Below are positions 9,120-19,622 of a DNA stretch of 64,000 nt, piece after piece. The translations under genes and the position numbers were made by a program. The notes under the pieces are model-generated. The model had not been told where the DNA came from, did no database searches, and saw nothing but the letters and a program-made list of their open reading frames with translations. The DNA is from Aneurinibacillus uraniidurans (GTDB taxonomy: Bacteria > Bacillota > Bacilli > Aneurinibacillales > Aneurinibacillaceae), in assembly GCF_028471905.1 (NCBI RefSeq), contig NZ_CP116902.1, positions 184,501 to 248,500 on the forward strand, given 5' to 3'. How positions within the stretch are numbered: position 1 is the stretch's first letter; every line of letters begins with the position of its first letter.

Positions 9120-9629
9120 GTGAGTAATGCGTTAAACCTTGAAGCAGAACAATTAAAAGAAATAGCGATGGTCGACCTTGCCTATCGTCTTCTTACACAA
9201 ACGAAAAAACCAACAAATTATCGCGAACTGTTTAATGAACTTGTTGAGATGAAAGGTATGTCTCAAGAAGAGGCTATGGATATCATTGCGCAGGTGTACA
9301 CAGAAATCAATCTGGATGGACGCTTCATTTGTCTCGGCGAAAACATGTGGGGTCTGAAGCGCTGGTACCTCGTTGAAACGCAAGAAGAGTCAGCAGAAGG
9401 TGGCTTCCGTGGGAAGTATCTGCTGGATGACTTCGACGACGATGATGAAGACCTGGATGAAGAGTATGATGAGGTTGAGGAAGACGACCTCATAACAAAT
9501 GTCAGTGATGATGATGAAGATCTGGACGCTGATTTCGATGACGAAGATGAGTCAGACGAAGAGTTCAGCGATGAAGATGACGATGAAGCAGATACTGATG
9601 ACGATGACGACGAAGATCTTGACATGTAA
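9120..9629 (+). CDS. rpoE: DNA-directed RNA polymerase delta subunit
   Basis: About 169 residues. The folded N-terminal domain (LKEIAMVDLAYRLL, NYRELFNELVEMKGM, YTEINLDGRFICLGENMWGLKRWY) matches the HARE-HTH domain of Gram-positive delta; from about residue 102 the tail is almost all Asp and Glu. Delta speeds RNA polymerase recycling, displaces RNA and sharpens promoter selectivity. The GTG at 9120 is preferred: AAGAAGGGA at 9101-9109 is ~11 nt away and the product then begins MSNALNLEAEQ, in line with the family; GTGs at 9111 and 9063 are less likely. The order rpoE-pyrG is conserved in Bacillales. Confidence 0.9.
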   Translation: MSNALNLEAEQLKEIAMVDLAYRLLTQTKKPTNYRELFNELVEMKGMSQEEAMDIIAQVYTEINLDGRFICLGENMWGLKRWYLVETQEESAEGGFRGKYLLDDFDDDDEDLDEEYDEVEEDDLITNVSDDDEDLDADFDDEDESDEEFSDEDDDEADTDDDDDEDLDM

Positions 9630-9647
9630 GATTGGGAAAGATAAAAT
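9619..9647 (+). promoter_or_regulatory. Sigma-A promoter of pyrG with GGGC start
   Basis: A consensus -35 TTGACA at 9619-9624, 17 bp, then TAAAAT at 9642-9647, overlapping the end of rpoE. Seven bases after the -10 the sequence is GGGCTT (from 9655), so transcripts would start GGGC. This start sequence is characteristic of Firmicute pyrG genes regulated by CTP-dependent G stuttering. Confidence 0.75.
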
Positions 9648-9690
9648 ACTTTTTGGGCTTTAAAAGTTGACGAATACGTTAGTCACGAAA

Positions 9691-9738
9691 AACAAAAGTG
9701 CCCTTCCGACGTGCTCGGCTGGGGAGTGCTTTTGTTTT
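9691..9738 (+). terminator. pyrG leader terminator (CTP-responsive attenuator)
   Basis: The stem pairs AACAAAAG with CTTTTGTT and, further in, CCC with GGGG and CCGA with TCGG around a CGTGC loop; it is followed by seven T. It lies between the GGGC start and pyrG. Its 5' arm contains the pyrimidine run CCCTTCC at 9701-9707, which added 5' G residues could pair with to block the hairpin. It would also end rpoE transcripts. Confidence 0.8.
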
Positions 9739-9792
9739 TTTGTTTTTGTAGATGTTTTTCATACTAGAGGTAGTTTTGTGGAAAAGTATTGA

Positions 9793-11421
<1,629 letters not shown>

Positions 11422-11434
11422 TGGTTATTAGAGG

Positions 11435-11469
11435 AGGGACAGGCTTATATGCCTGTCCCTTTTCTTTGC
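11435..11469 (+). terminator. Terminator after pyrG
   Basis: A perfect GGGACAGGC / GCCTGTCCC stem with a TTATAT loop, followed by TTTTCTTT. Confidence 0.85.
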
Positions 11470-11478
11470 TTACAAAAA

Positions 11479-11507
11479 AAAGGATTTTGTAGGGAAGTAT
11501 CGAATGT
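11479..11507 (+). promoter_or_regulatory. Sigma-H promoter of spo0F
   Basis: AAAGGATTT at 11479-11487 matches the sigma-H -35 (RnAGGAwww) completely; after 11 bp, ATCGAATGT at 11499-11507 matches the -10 (RnnGAATww) at all but one position. spo0F is a known sigma-H target in B. subtilis. Confidence 0.68.
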
Positions 11508-11574
11508 ATAAGGTCAAACATGTGCTGGATGTGTAGGGTTGTCTAGATCTGGCAAGAATGAAGGGGGAGATAGC

Positions 11575-11940
11575 GTGGAAGATAAAAAAGTGCTGATTGT
11601 TGATGATCAGTATGGAATTCGCGTGCTGCTGTTTGAGGTGTTTGGCAAAGAGGGTTATCAAACATTTCAGGCCGCGAACGGGAAGCAAGCGCTGGAGATC
11701 GTTGTAGATGAAGCACCGGACCTGGTCATTCTTGATATGAAAATACCGGGCATGGATGGTCTGGAAATTCTAAAAGAAATTAAAAAAATCGCCCCGGATA
11801 CAAAAGTCATCATGATGACAGCGTATGGCGAGTTAGATATGATTAAAGAGGCCACTCAATTGGGTGCGCTTACACACTTTACGAAGCCGTTTGACATTGA
11901 CGAGTTGCGAACAGCGGTAAATAACCAACTCGCATGCTAA
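11575..11940 (+). CDS. spo0F: Sporulation initiation phosphotransferase Spo0F
   Basis: A single 121-residue receiver domain with no output domain. The acidic pair is D10-D11, the phospho-acceptor is Asp54 in [12 protein letters not shown] (the same number as in B. subtilis), the switch Thr is in VIMMTAYGE and the conserved Lys in HFTKPFD. Spo0F takes phosphate from sporulation kinases and passes it to Spo0B in the phosphorelay to Spo0A. GTG 11575 is selected for AAGGGGGA at 11562-11569 and the family start [12 protein letters not shown]. The upstream sigma-H promoter implies stationary-phase induction. It lies between pyrG and fbaA as in Bacillus. Confidence 0.95.
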   Translation: MEDKKVLIVDDQYGIRVLLFEVFGKEGYQTFQAANGKQALEIVVDEAPDLVILDMKIPGMDGLEILKEIKKIAPDTKVIMMTAYGELDMIKEATQLGALTHFTKPFDIDELRTAVNNQLAC

Positions 11941-11950
11941 ACCGGCATTG

Positions 11951-11959
11951 TGCTATAAT
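11951..11959 (+). promoter_or_regulatory. Extended -10 promoter for fbaA
   Basis: TGCTATAAT is a consensus -10 with the TGn extension, 48 bp before fbaA. No good -35 is found upstream, as is usual for extended -10 promoters. Confidence 0.55.
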
Positions 11960-12006
11960 AACAATGTTTGCAAGGAATGTGCGATAAAACAAGGAGGACT
12001 TTACAT

Positions 12007-12870
12007 ATGCCATTAGTTTCGATGACAGATATGTTAAAGAAGGCCGTACTCGGAAAATATGCGGTCGGTCAATTTAACCTGAATAACCTGGAGTTTACAC
12101 AGGCAATTTTGCAGGCTGCACAGGAAGAGAATGCACCTGTCATCCTTGGAGTAAGTGAAGGAGCAGCGCGCTATATGGGCGGCTTCAAGCTGGTTGTTGT
12201 GATGGTGGAAGCACTAATGGAAGAGTACAACATTACTGTTCCGGTTGCTATTCATCTTGACCATGGTTCTTCTTTCGAAAAATGTATGGAAGCGATCCAT
12301 GCCGGATTTACATCCGTTATGATTGATGGATCACATTATCCGCTTGAAGAGAACATCGCACTCACGAAGCGTGTAGTTGATGTAGCTCATGCACTTGGGG
12401 TTTCCGTAGAAGCGGAACTGGGCCGTATTGGTGGACAGGAGGATGACCTGGTAGTGGATGATGCAGAAGCGATGTATGCTGTGCCGTCTGAGTGTGATCA
12501 ACTCGTACGTGAGACAGGTGTAGATTGCTTTGCGCCAGCACTCGGTTCTGTACATGGTCCATATAAAGGCAAGCCGAACCTCGGTTTTGGACGTATGGAA
12601 GAGGTTATGAATCTGACAGGTATTCCGCTCGTTCTGCACGGTGGTACAGGAATTCCAACGGATGATATCAAGCGTGCGATTTCGCTTGGTACAGCCAAAA
12701 TTAACGTAAATACAGAAAATCAGATCGCAGCTTCTGCGACTGTGCGCAAAGTTCTGGAAGAAAAACCAGATCTATACGATCCGCGTAAATATCTCGCACC
12801 AGCACGCGATACGATTAAGGAAACAGTAAAAGCAAAGATTCGCGAATTCGGCAGCAGTAACCAGGCCTAA
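12007..12870 (+). CDS. fbaA: Class II fructose-1,6-bisphosphate aldolase
   Basis: 287 residues, zinc-dependent type. The start [24 protein letters not shown] has the motif AVGQFN; HLDHGSS supplies the catalytic Asp and a zinc His; GSVHGPYKG and LHGGTGIP hold further metal and phosphate ligands; NVNTENQ is the substrate loop. It cleaves fructose-1,6-bisphosphate to dihydroxyacetone phosphate and glyceraldehyde 3-phosphate in glycolysis, and runs in reverse in gluconeogenesis. The RBS AAGGAGG (11991-11997) decides ATG 12007 over an earlier in-frame start. Followed after 16 bp by the transaldolase-like gene, so the two are probably cotranscribed. Confidence 0.96.
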   Translation: MPLVSMTDMLKKAVLGKYAVGQFNLNNLEFTQAILQAAQEENAPVILGVSEGAARYMGGFKLVVVMVEALMEEYNITVPVAIHLDHGSSFEKCMEAIHAGFTSVMIDGSHYPLEENIALTKRVVDVAHALGVSVEAELGRIGGQEDDLVVDDAEAMYAVPSECDQLVRETGVDCFAPALGSVHGPYKGKPNLGFGRMEEVMNLTGIPLVLHGGTGIPTDDIKRAISLGTAKINVNTENQIAASATVRKVLEEKPDLYDPRKYLAPARDTIKETVKAKIREFGSSNQA

Positions 12871-12886
12871 AAGAAGGAGCGTACTT

Positions 12887-13534
12887 ATGAGATTTTTTAT
12901 CGATACGGCAAACGTAAATGAGATTCGTGAAGTAAACGAGTGGGGCGTACTGGCAGGTGTGACGACAAATCCGTCACTGGTTGCCAAGGAAGGCCGTGAC
13001 TTCGAGGAAACACTGAAAGAGATCATTGATATTATTGATGGACCGATCAGTGCGGAAGTCATTAGTCTTGAAGCGGACGGGATGATTGAAGAGGGTGAGA
13101 AACTTTCCTCGCTCTCCAAAAATATCGTCATTAAAGTTCCGATGACAGTGGAAGGCTTAAAAGCCGTTAAATATTTCACAAAGAAAAAAATCAAAACGAA
13201 TGTGACGCTTGTTTTCTCGGCGACACAGGCGCTTCTTGCGGCACGTGCGGGCGCGACATACGTTTCTCCGTTCCTTGGCCGCCTCGATGATATTTCACAT
13301 GATGGTTTGCAATTGATCTCTGACATCTCTGATATTTTTACCGTTCATGATATTGATACAGAGATCATCGCAGCAAGCGTTCGCCATCCGATTCATGTTG
13401 TGGAATGCGCGAAGCTTGGGGCTGATATTGCAACCATTCCGTACGCAACCTTCAAACAAATGGTGAAACACCCGTTAACAGACCACGGAATTGAACGTTT
13501 TCTTGCAGACTGGGAAAAAGCGCAGCAAAAATAA
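12887..13534 (+). CDS. fsa: Transaldolase-like / fructose-6-phosphate aldolase (small form)
   Basis: 215 residues, the short single-barrel transaldolase subfamily (YwjH/MipB/Fsa). It begins [15 protein letters not shown], has [13 protein letters not shown], the Schiff-base lysine K83 in [26 protein letters not shown] and [10 protein letters not shown]. Members are either transaldolases or aldolases of fructose 6-phosphate; sequence alone does not separate these activities with confidence. It follows fbaA, as ywjH does in Bacillus, consistent with a pentose-phosphate role. RBS AAGGAGC is at proper distance. Confidence 0.9.
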   Translation: MRFFIDTANVNEIREVNEWGVLAGVTTNPSLVAKEGRDFEETLKEIIDIIDGPISAEVISLEADGMIEEGEKLSSLSKNIVIKVPMTVEGLKAVKYFTKKKIKTNVTLVFSATQALLAARAGATYVSPFLGRLDDISHDGLQLISDISDIFTVHDIDTEIIAASVRHPIHVVECAKLGADIATIPYATFKQMVKHPLTDHGIERFLADWEKAQQK

Positions 13535-13540
13535 TACAGG

Positions 13541-13584
13541 AAAAAAGCACCTTTTTGATTTTTTATCACGAAAGGTGCTTTTTC
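13541..13584 (+). terminator. Terminator after the transaldolase gene
   Basis: AAAAAGCACCTTT pairs with AAAGGTGCTTTTT across a 16-nt loop and ends in T residues. It lies just before the second murA. Confidence 0.75.
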
Positions 13585-13608
13585 CCATTGAGTAAGGAGA
13601 ATCAACCT

Positions 13609-14877
13609 GTGGAAAAGCTGTTCATTCGAGGCGGGCACAAGCTTCGAGGGCGTGTGCAGATTAGCGGAGCGAAAAACAGTGCGGTTGCGCTCATTCCCGC
13701 TGCTATTCTCGCCGGTGCCGAAGTTGTGCTAGATAATGTGCCAGACATTAGTGACGTACAGATTTATACGGAGATTTTGGAAGATTTAGGGGCGACAGTA
13801 GTCCGTGATAACGATATGCTGCGCATTGATTCTTCCAAAATGGTGGCGAAACCGATGCCGAATGGTAAGATTAAAGAGCTGCGAGCTTCCTACTATTTGA
13901 TGGGTGCGCTGCTTGGCCGATTTGGCGAGGCAACAATCGGAATGCCTGGCGGATGTAACCTTGGTCCTCGTCCAATTGATCAACATATCAAAGGGTTTGA
14001 AGCACTCGGAACCGTATTGTCTCACGAGCGCGGGTCCCTACACCTTGAAGGAAAGAACATGGTTGGTACACGTGTCTATCTAGACGTTGTCAGTGTAGGG
14101 GCTACGATCAATATTATGCTAGCTGCCTGCCGGGCAAAAGGGCGTACCGTCATTGAGAATGCAGCGAAAGAACCAGAAATTATCGATGTGGCAACACTGC
14201 TGAATGCCATGGGAGCAAGCATCAAAGGTGCTGGCACAGATGTAATTCGGATTGATGGGTGTCAGGAGCTGCACGGTTGCAGGCATTCGATTATCCCGGA
14301 TCGGATTGAAGCGGGCACATACATGATTGCGGCGGCTGCGACGAGAGGGGATGTCGTAATCGACAATATTATTCCTCGCCATCTTGAATCTCTTACAGCC
14401 AAATTAAGGGAGATGAAAGTGGAGATCGAAGAAGAGGGCGATGCGATTCGCGTGCGGGGTGGCGGTGATTATATAGGGGTTGATATCAAAACCCTTCCGT
14501 ATCCAGGATTTCCAACCGATCTTCAGCAGCCAATTACAGCCTTGCTCACAGCAGCCCAAGGGGCAAGCATTGTGACCGATAATATTTATCAAGCCCGCTT
14601 TAAGCATGTCGATCATCTACTTAACATGGGAGCTAAAATTAAAGTAGAAGGGCGCTCGGCTGTTATTGAGGGGCCAACTCCTCTGTATGGGGCGCGTGTA
14701 ACGGCAACCGATTTACGTGCTGGTGCGGCTCTTGTAATTGCAGGGTTGATGGCGGAAGATGTAACGGAAATTAGCGGTCTGACCCATATTGATCGTGGGT
14801 ATTCTAATCTGGAAGAGAAATTAAGAAGTCTCGGAGCCGAGATGTGGCGCGAACAACATATACAAAGTGCGCAATAA
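13609..14877 (+). CDS. murA2: UDP-N-acetylglucosamine 1-carboxyvinyltransferase, second paralogue
   Basis: 422 residues. It starts [24 protein letters not shown], with the substrate-binding Lys22-Asn23, and has the PEP-binding Cys116 in [13 protein letters not shown], the site alkylated by fosfomycin. Asp in [12 protein letters not shown] and Arg in ATDLRAGAA are also kept. It catalyses the first committed step of peptidoglycan synthesis. GTG 13609 is chosen for AAGGAGA at 13594-13600 and the family N-terminus. The position between the transaldolase gene and glpX-rho is that of murAB/murZ in Bacillus; the other copy (56862-58199) is murAA. Confidence 0.95.
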   Translation: MEKLFIRGGHKLRGRVQISGAKNSAVALIPAAILAGAEVVLDNVPDISDVQIYTEILEDLGATVVRDNDMLRIDSSKMVAKPMPNGKIKELRASYYLMGALLGRFGEATIGMPGGCNLGPRPIDQHIKGFEALGTVLSHERGSLHLEGKNMVGTRVYLDVVSVGATINIMLAACRAKGRTVIENAAKEPEIIDVATLLNAMGASIKGAGTDVIRIDGCQELHGCRHSIIPDRIEAGTYMIAAAATRGDVVIDNIIPRHLESLTAKLREMKVEIEEEGDAIRVRGGGDYIGVDIKTLPYPGFPTDLQQPITALLTAAQGASIVTDNIYQARFKHVDHLLNMGAKIKVEGRSAVIEGPTPLYGARVTATDLRAGAALVIAGLMAEDVTEISGLTHIDRGYSNLEEKLRSLGAEMWREQHIQSAQ

Positions 14878-14897
14878 GAAACAGGAGATGACATACA

Positions 14898-15866
14898 ATG
14901 GAACGCAGTTTGACAATGGAATTAGTACGGGTAACAGAAGCGGCGGCGCTTGCGTCAGCCCGCTGGATGGGACGCGGTCAGAAAGATGAAGCGGATGGCG
15001 CAGCTACAAGTGCGATGCGTGCGGTCTTTGATACGGTTCCAATGCAAGGAACGGTTGTAATCGGGGAAGGCGAAATGGATGAAGCTCCGATGCTCTACAT
15101 CGGGGAGAAGCTTGGTCAGGGCGGCGGTCCAGAAGTAGACATTGCTGTTGACCCACTTGAAGGCACGAATATTGTGGCCAAAGGTACGTGGAACGCGATG
15201 ACAGTATTGGCGGTAGCAGACCGTGGTAATTTGTTACATGCTCCGGATATGTACATGGACAAAATCGCAGTAGGTCCAGAAGCAGCAGGGAAAATTGATA
15301 TTGACGCTCCGATCATCGACAATCTGCGTGCAGTAGCCAGAGCAAAAGGGAAAGATATTAGCGACCTGGTAGCATGCGTAATGGATCGGGAACGTCATGC
15401 AAAAATCATTCATGAAATTCGGGAAGCTGGCGCTCGTATTAAGCTGATCTCAGACGGAGATGTAGCGGGGGCGATTAACACAGCGTTTGAACATACAGGC
15501 GTGGACATTCTGTTCGGTATCGGTGGCGCTCCAGAAGGCGTAATCGCTGCGGTTGCGCTTAAATGTATGGGAGGAGACTTCCAGGGACGTCTTGTGCCAG
15601 GCAATGAAGAAGAGCTTGCACGCTGCAAGAAGATGGGACTTGCAGACCCACGCCAGGTACTTCTACTCGAAGACCTCGTAAAAGGGGACGACTGCATTTT
15701 TGCAGCAACGGGTGTAACGGATGGAGAATTAATTAAGGGCGTTCGCTTTAGCGGAACGAAAGCGACGACACAATCGCTCGTTATGCGTGCGAAATCAGGT
15801 ACGGTGCGCTTCATCGAAGGTCAGCATCGCCTTGAGAGAAAACCTGAGTTTGTGATGAAAGACTAA
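14898..15866 (+). CDS. glpX: Class II fructose-1,6-bisphosphatase
   Basis: 322 residues of the GlpX family. Visible motifs are [18 protein letters not shown] near the start, [14 protein letters not shown], the metal-binding [20 protein letters not shown] and GIGGAPEGV. It removes the 1-phosphate from fructose-1,6-bisphosphate in gluconeogenesis, using Mn2+ or Mg2+. It begins 20 bp after murA2 with AACAGGAGATGA as ribosome site, so the two are likely coupled. Standing one gene away from fbaA and the transaldolase, it groups sugar-phosphate enzymes at this locus, as ywjI does in Bacillus. Confidence 0.96.
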   Translation: MERSLTMELVRVTEAAALASARWMGRGQKDEADGAATSAMRAVFDTVPMQGTVVIGEGEMDEAPMLYIGEKLGQGGGPEVDIAVDPLEGTNIVAKGTWNAMTVLAVADRGNLLHAPDMYMDKIAVGPEAAGKIDIDAPIIDNLRAVARAKGKDISDLVACVMDRERHAKIIHEIREAGARIKLISDGDVAGAINTAFEHTGVDILFGIGGAPEGVIAAVALKCMGGDFQGRLVPGNEEELARCKKMGLADPRQVLLLEDLVKGDDCIFAATGVTDGELIKGVRFSGTKATTQSLVMRAKSGTVRFIEGQHRLERKPEFVMKD

Positions 15867-15881
15867 TTTCAAAAGAAAAGC

Positions 15882-17174
15882 GTGGTGTTTGTGCACGATA
15901 TGGAAATGAATTTAGCGCAACTGGAAGAAAAGAAACTGACCGACTTGTATAAGCTTGCAAAAGAGTTTCAGATTCCGTATTACGGAACGATGAAAAAACG
16001 CGAGTTGATCTTTGCTATCCTGCATGCGCAGGCAGAGCGTCAGGGACACATGTTTATGGAAGGGGTACTAGAGACGCATTCGGACGGATTTGGATTTCTC
16101 CGTCCGGTGAATTATCTTCCAAGTGCGGAAGATATCTATATCTCAGCCTCCCAGATTCGCCGCTTTGACCTTCGTACGGGAGATAAAGTATCCGGTAAGG
16201 TACGTCCACCGAAAGAAAATGAACGTTACTTTGGCTTGCTGCATGTAGAGGCCGTCAACGGTGAACCGCCGGAAACATCGCCGGAGCGCCCGCATTTTCC
16301 GGCGTTGACGGCGCTGTATCCACAGCGGAATATGGTGCTTGAAACGTCGCCAGAACGTGTGTCGACCCGTGTGATTGATTTGATCGCGCCTGTTGGTTTT
16401 GGACAGCGTGGGCTGATTGTAGCCCCGCCAAAAGCAGGGAAAACAATGCTGCTAAAAGAGATTGCGAATAGCATTGCTACGAATCATCCTCATGTTGAGT
16501 TGATTGTGTTGTTAATTGATGAGCGCCCGGAGGAAGTAACGGATATGCAGCGCTCTGTTAAAGGAGAAGTCGTCAGCTCTACTTTCGATGAGCTGCCGGA
16601 AAATCATATTAAAGTAGCCGAACTCGTACTAGAACGTGCGATGCGTCTTGTTGAGCATAAAAAGGATGTTGTGATTCTGCTTGACAGTATTACACGCCTG
16701 GCACGTGCATACAATGTGACGGTGCCTGCAAGCGGTCGTACGCTCTCCGGCGGTATTGACCCGGCTGCGTTCCATCGCCCGAAACGTTTTTTCGGTGCTG
16801 CTCGTAATGTGGAAGAAGGCGGCAGTCTGACCATTCTAGCGACAGCGTTGATTGAAACGGGCTCACGGATGGATGACGTGATTTATGAGGAATTCAAAGG
16901 AACTGGAAACATGGAGCTTCATCTTGATCGCAAGTTAGCGGAACGCCGCGTGTATCCCGCTATCGATATTCGCCGTTCCGGTACGCGCCGGGAAGAACTT
17001 CTGTTCACGAAAGACGATCTGGCGAAAGTCTGGGCGCTGCGTAAATCAATTCATGATAACAATGAATTCACGGAAGCATTCATTAAACGCTTAAACGAAA
17101 GCAAGACGAATCAGGAATTCCTCGATTCAATTGAGCTAGAAGCAACGAAAAAGACCGTAACACGAACGCGGTAA
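15882..17174 (+). CDS. rho: Transcription termination factor Rho
   Basis: About 430 residues. The N-terminal helix bundle ([26 protein letters not shown]) leads to the RNA-binding cold-shock-like domain ([34 protein letters not shown]) and the RecA-like motor with Walker A PPKAGKTM, Walker [14 protein letters not shown] and the R-finger region. Rho is a hexameric ATP-dependent RNA translocase that ends untranslated transcripts. The ribosome site is weak for every candidate start; GTG 15882 is given here, but ATG 15900 ([12 protein letters not shown]) is equally plausible. It starts 15 bp after glpX. In Bacillus rpmE follows directly; here three genes come between. Confidence 0.95.
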   Translation: MVFVHDMEMNLAQLEEKKLTDLYKLAKEFQIPYYGTMKKRELIFAILHAQAERQGHMFMEGVLETHSDGFGFLRPVNYLPSAEDIYISASQIRRFDLRTGDKVSGKVRPPKENERYFGLLHVEAVNGEPPETSPERPHFPALTALYPQRNMVLETSPERVSTRVIDLIAPVGFGQRGLIVAPPKAGKTMLLKEIANSIATNHPHVELIVLLIDERPEEVTDMQRSVKGEVVSSTFDELPENHIKVAELVLERAMRLVEHKKDVVILLDSITRLARAYNVTVPASGRTLSGGIDPAAFHRPKRFFGAARNVEEGGSLTILATALIETGSRMDDVIYEEFKGTGNMELHLDRKLAERRVYPAIDIRRSGTRREELLFTKDDLAKVWALRKSIHDNNEFTEAFIKRLNESKTNQEFLDSIELEATKKTVTRTR

Positions 17175-17184
17175 TCGGATAACC

Positions 17185-17240
17185 TTCCCTTTAGACGACT
17201 ATTCTAGCCTGTCCGGGCATAGGATGGTCTAAAAAGGGGA
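17185..17240 (+). promoter_or_regulatory. Hairpin covering part of the uppP ribosome site
   Basis: TTTAGAC at 17190-17196 pairs with GTCTAAA at 17227-17233, and the flanking TTCCC (17185-17189) can pair with GGGGA (17236-17240) across a 2-nt bulge, one pair being G-U. GGGGA is the 5' part of the uppP Shine-Dalgarno GGGGAGAAGG. There is no T run, so this is not a usual terminator; it may lower uppP translation. Confidence 0.45.
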
Positions 17241-17247
17241 GAAGGAC

Positions 17248-18033
17248 ATGAATGACTGGCAGGCCATTCTTCTCGGTATCATTCAGGGGATTACGGAGTT
17301 TCTGCCGATCAGCAGCACCGGACATCTGTATCTGGGACGGCATTTGTTCGGACTAGATGAAGCGGGGCTGTTTCTTGATACGATGCTGCATATCGGCACA
17401 CTGTTTGCGGTACTGGCTGTATATGGAGACGATGTGCTGGAGATTGTGCGGCGGCCCTTTTCGAGGATAACGGGACTGCTTTTGGTCGGGACGATTCCGG
17501 CAGCCGGAATTGGTTTTTTGCTGGCTGATTTTTTTGAGGAAATCTCCCGCACGGGTGTAACGGTTGGATATGAATTCCTGCTGACTGGATTCATATTGTG
17601 GATAGCTGACCGCTGGAGGGATCAGGGGCGACGGAAATTGCTTGATTTAACATATGGCGATGCCCTTTTTATTGGTTGTTTTCAAGCGGCGGCGATTATG
17701 CCAGCCTTATCACGCTCTGGCTTGACGATTGCGGCTTCCTTTTTTCGGGGGCTGAATCGAGATACAGCAGCGCGGTTTTCTTTTCTTCTATCGATTCCGG
17801 CGATTGGTGGCGGTGTAGTGCTGCAAGGTGCTAAGCTTTTTACGGGCGAGGTGCGGGAATCGATTGGTCTTATGCCGCTTTTATTGGGGGCAATTTTTTC
17901 CGGGCTGGCTGGTTATGTGGCCGTCAGGTGGATGATTGGCCTGTTAAAGCGTGGTTCTTTAAAGTGGTTTGCCATTTATGTATGGATACTTGGCCTGTTC
18001 ATTATCGGGGCGCAGGCGAGTGGGGTTTTTTAA
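17248..18033 (+). CDS. uppP: Undecaprenyl-diphosphate phosphatase
   Basis: 261 residues, polytopic membrane protein of the BacA/UppP family with about eight hydrophobic segments. Both signature regions are present: GIIQGITEFLPISSTGHLYLG near the start (with the Glu and Ser-Ser-Thr-Gly of the active site) and PALSRSGLTIAASFFRGLNR in the second half. It dephosphorylates undecaprenyl diphosphate to recycle the lipid carrier of cell-wall synthesis, and over-expression gives bacitracin tolerance. It is unusual in lying between rho and rpmE. A hairpin overlaps its ribosome site and a shared terminator lies just after it. Confidence 0.94.
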   Translation: MNDWQAILLGIIQGITEFLPISSTGHLYLGRHLFGLDEAGLFLDTMLHIGTLFAVLAVYGDDVLEIVRRPFSRITGLLLVGTIPAAGIGFLLADFFEEISRTGVTVGYEFLLTGFILWIADRWRDQGRRKLLDLTYGDALFIGCFQAAAIMPALSRSGLTIAASFFRGLNRDTAARFSFLLSIPAIGGGVVLQGAKLFTGEVRESIGLMPLLLGAIFSGLAGYVAVRWMIGLLKRGSLKWFAIYVWILGLFIIGAQASGVF

Positions 18034-18050
18034 AAAATGAACGGATATGA

Positions 18051-18088
18051 AAAAGCTGACTGTCTTTTTATGGGACAGTCAGCTTTTT
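18051..18088. terminator. Bidirectional terminator between uppP and ktrB
   Basis: AAAAGCTGACTGTC pairs with GACAGTCAGCTTTT around TTTTTATGG; T runs occur on both strands. It serves the two convergent genes, the reverse one ending at 18093. Confidence 0.85.
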
Positions 18089-18092
18089 TCGA

Positions 18093-19457
18093 TTAGCCGA
18101 TAATAATTTTGCCTTCGGAATAACGGAAATGTTTTTTCTTGCGATCCCAGTTTAAGGCGAATGCAACCGTAAGTGGACCAACACGTCCTGCAAACATCAT
18201 GAAGGAAATCAAGATTTTACCGAATTCGGTCAAGTGCGGGGTTAATCCTGCTGATAGCCCGACTGTACCAAATGCCGATGTAGTCTCGAATAGAATCACC
18301 AGGAAGTTCGCTTTTTCTGTAATACAAAGAATCATTGTAACGAGTATGACCAGTGTGAGTGCAGCAAAAGCGATGGTAAGGGCTTTGTATACTTTGCTCT
18401 CATGAACGCGCTGTTTGAAGAATACGATATCTCCCTGGCTGCGGACCATTGCCCAGACAGCGGCAAGCAGAGTAGCAAATGTAGTCGTCTTGATCCCGCC
18501 CCCGGTTGAACCAGGGGATGCCCCGATGAACATGAGAATGACCATAAGAAAGAGGCTGGACTGATGCATGTCTCCAATCGAAAGCGTATTTGCGCCATCT
18601 GTCCGTGTACAGACTGATTGGAAGAGTGCCCCCCAGAACTTCCCTGACCAATCGAGTGGGGCGAGTGTTTTTGGATTGGTAAATTCGAAAGCGAAGATAA
18701 GAATGGCACCAAACACAGTGAGAAAGGCACTCATTGATAGGACAACTTTTGTATGCATGGAAAGCTTGCGTCGGGTGCGGTAGTCGATCAGCTCAGCAAT
18801 GACAACAAACCCGATCCCGCCTACAAGAATTAAGGTAATAATAACAAAGTTTACAATCGGATCGCTTACATACGGAGTTAAGCTTCGAAAACCACCGACC
18901 ACATCAAATCCAGCATTATTGAAGTTGGATACGGAATGGAAGATGCCGAAATAAATCGCCTGCGACCAGCCCATCTCACCTGCCCAGTGAAGAGTCAGAA
19001 TAAGTGCCCCAGCTGATTCGAACACAAGGGTGAAAAGCAAAACCTTTCGTACGAGTTTGACGACACCTTCTACTGAAAGCTGGTTAAGTGATTCTTGGAT
19101 CAGAAGGCGCTGACGGAATGAAATTTTACGCCCAAGAATGAGTGTAAATAAGGTAGCGACAGTCATAAACCCGAGGCCGCCGATCTGAATCATCCCCAGA
19201 ATGGTCAGTTGACCAAACGTGGTAAAGGTCGTGCCTGTATCAACAACAACCAGCCCGGTTACGCATGTCGCAGATGTCGCCGTAAATAGCGCATCAATAA
19301 ATGGAAGTCCTTGTCCATTTACAGTAGCGGCAGGCAGTGTAAGTAAGAATGCTCCGAATAAAATAATGGCGCCAAAGCCTGCGACAAATAATTGTGCTGG
19401 GCTAATAGCCGATAAGGAAAACAGCGGTTTTTTCGGTCGTGATAGTTGTTCTTCCAT
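18093..19457 (-). CDS. ktrB: TrkH/KtrB-family potassium uptake transporter subunit
   Basis: 454 residues. The start MEEQLSRPKKPLF follows AAAGGAGGTG on the minus strand and is preferred to an upstream in-frame ATG. Four pore loops with their selectivity glycines are visible: TSATCVTGLVVVDTG, SNFNNAGFDVVGGF, CTRTDGANTLSIG and SAFGTVGLSAGLTP, separated by membrane helices, including the GGGIKTTTFATL stretch. KtrB moves K+ (often Na+-coupled) and needs a cytoplasmic RCK subunit (KtrA/KtrC), which is not in this window. The gene is one of only two on the minus strand and is transcribed away from the radical-SAM gene. Confidence 0.9.
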   Translation of the reverse strand: MEEQLSRPKKPLFSLSAISPAQLFVAGFGAIILFGAFLLTLPAATVNGQGLPFIDALFTATSATCVTGLVVVDTGTTFTTFGQLTILGMIQIGGLGFMTVATLFTLILGRKISFRQRLLIQESLNQLSVEGVVKLVRKVLLFTLVFESAGALILTLHWAGEMGWSQAIYFGIFHSVSNFNNAGFDVVGGFRSLTPYVSDPIVNFVIITLILVGGIGFVVIAELIDYRTRRKLSMHTKVVLSMSAFLTVFGAILIFAFEFTNPKTLAPLDWSGKFWGALFQSVCTRTDGANTLSIGDMHQSSLFLMVILMFIGASPGSTGGGIKTTTFATLLAAVWAMVRSQGDIVFFKQRVHESKVYKALTIAFAALTLVILVTMILCITEKANFLVILFETTSAFGTVGLSAGLTPHLTEFGKILISFMMFAGRVGPLTVAFALNWDRKKKHFRYSEGKIIIG

Positions 19458-19505
19458 AGATTTGCACCTCCTTTTACCAAATAAAATAAAAACATCCTCC
19501 AAGCT

Positions 19506-19533
19506 ATTATAGAACAACGGAAAAAGAGTACAA
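19506..19533 (-). promoter_or_regulatory. Possible promoter for ktrB
   Basis: On the minus strand TTGTAC (19528-19533) and TATAAT (19506-19511), 16 bp apart, lie 48 bp ahead of the ktrB start. The -10 is consensus; the -35 is weak. Confidence 0.45.
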
Positions 19534-19536
19534 TCT

Positions 19537-19566
19537 TTGACTTTTAGGAGTGCGGTAGCGTATAAT
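19537..19566 (+). promoter_or_regulatory. Sigma-A promoter for the radical-SAM gene
   Basis: TTGACT at 19537-19542, 18 bp, TATAAT at 19561-19566, 56 bp before the start codon. It overlaps the divergent ktrB promoter region. Confidence 0.65.
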
Positions 19567-19622
19567 GTTTCGGACATTTATCCTGTACGTTTAGCGAATG
19601 AAATGCGAAGGAGCTTATGATT

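Noticed and set aside
9263-9625. Serine-rich 120-codon minus-strand frame
   Set aside because: It is the antisense shadow of the Asp/Glu tail of RpoE (GAT/GAC/GAA read in reverse as Ser codons).
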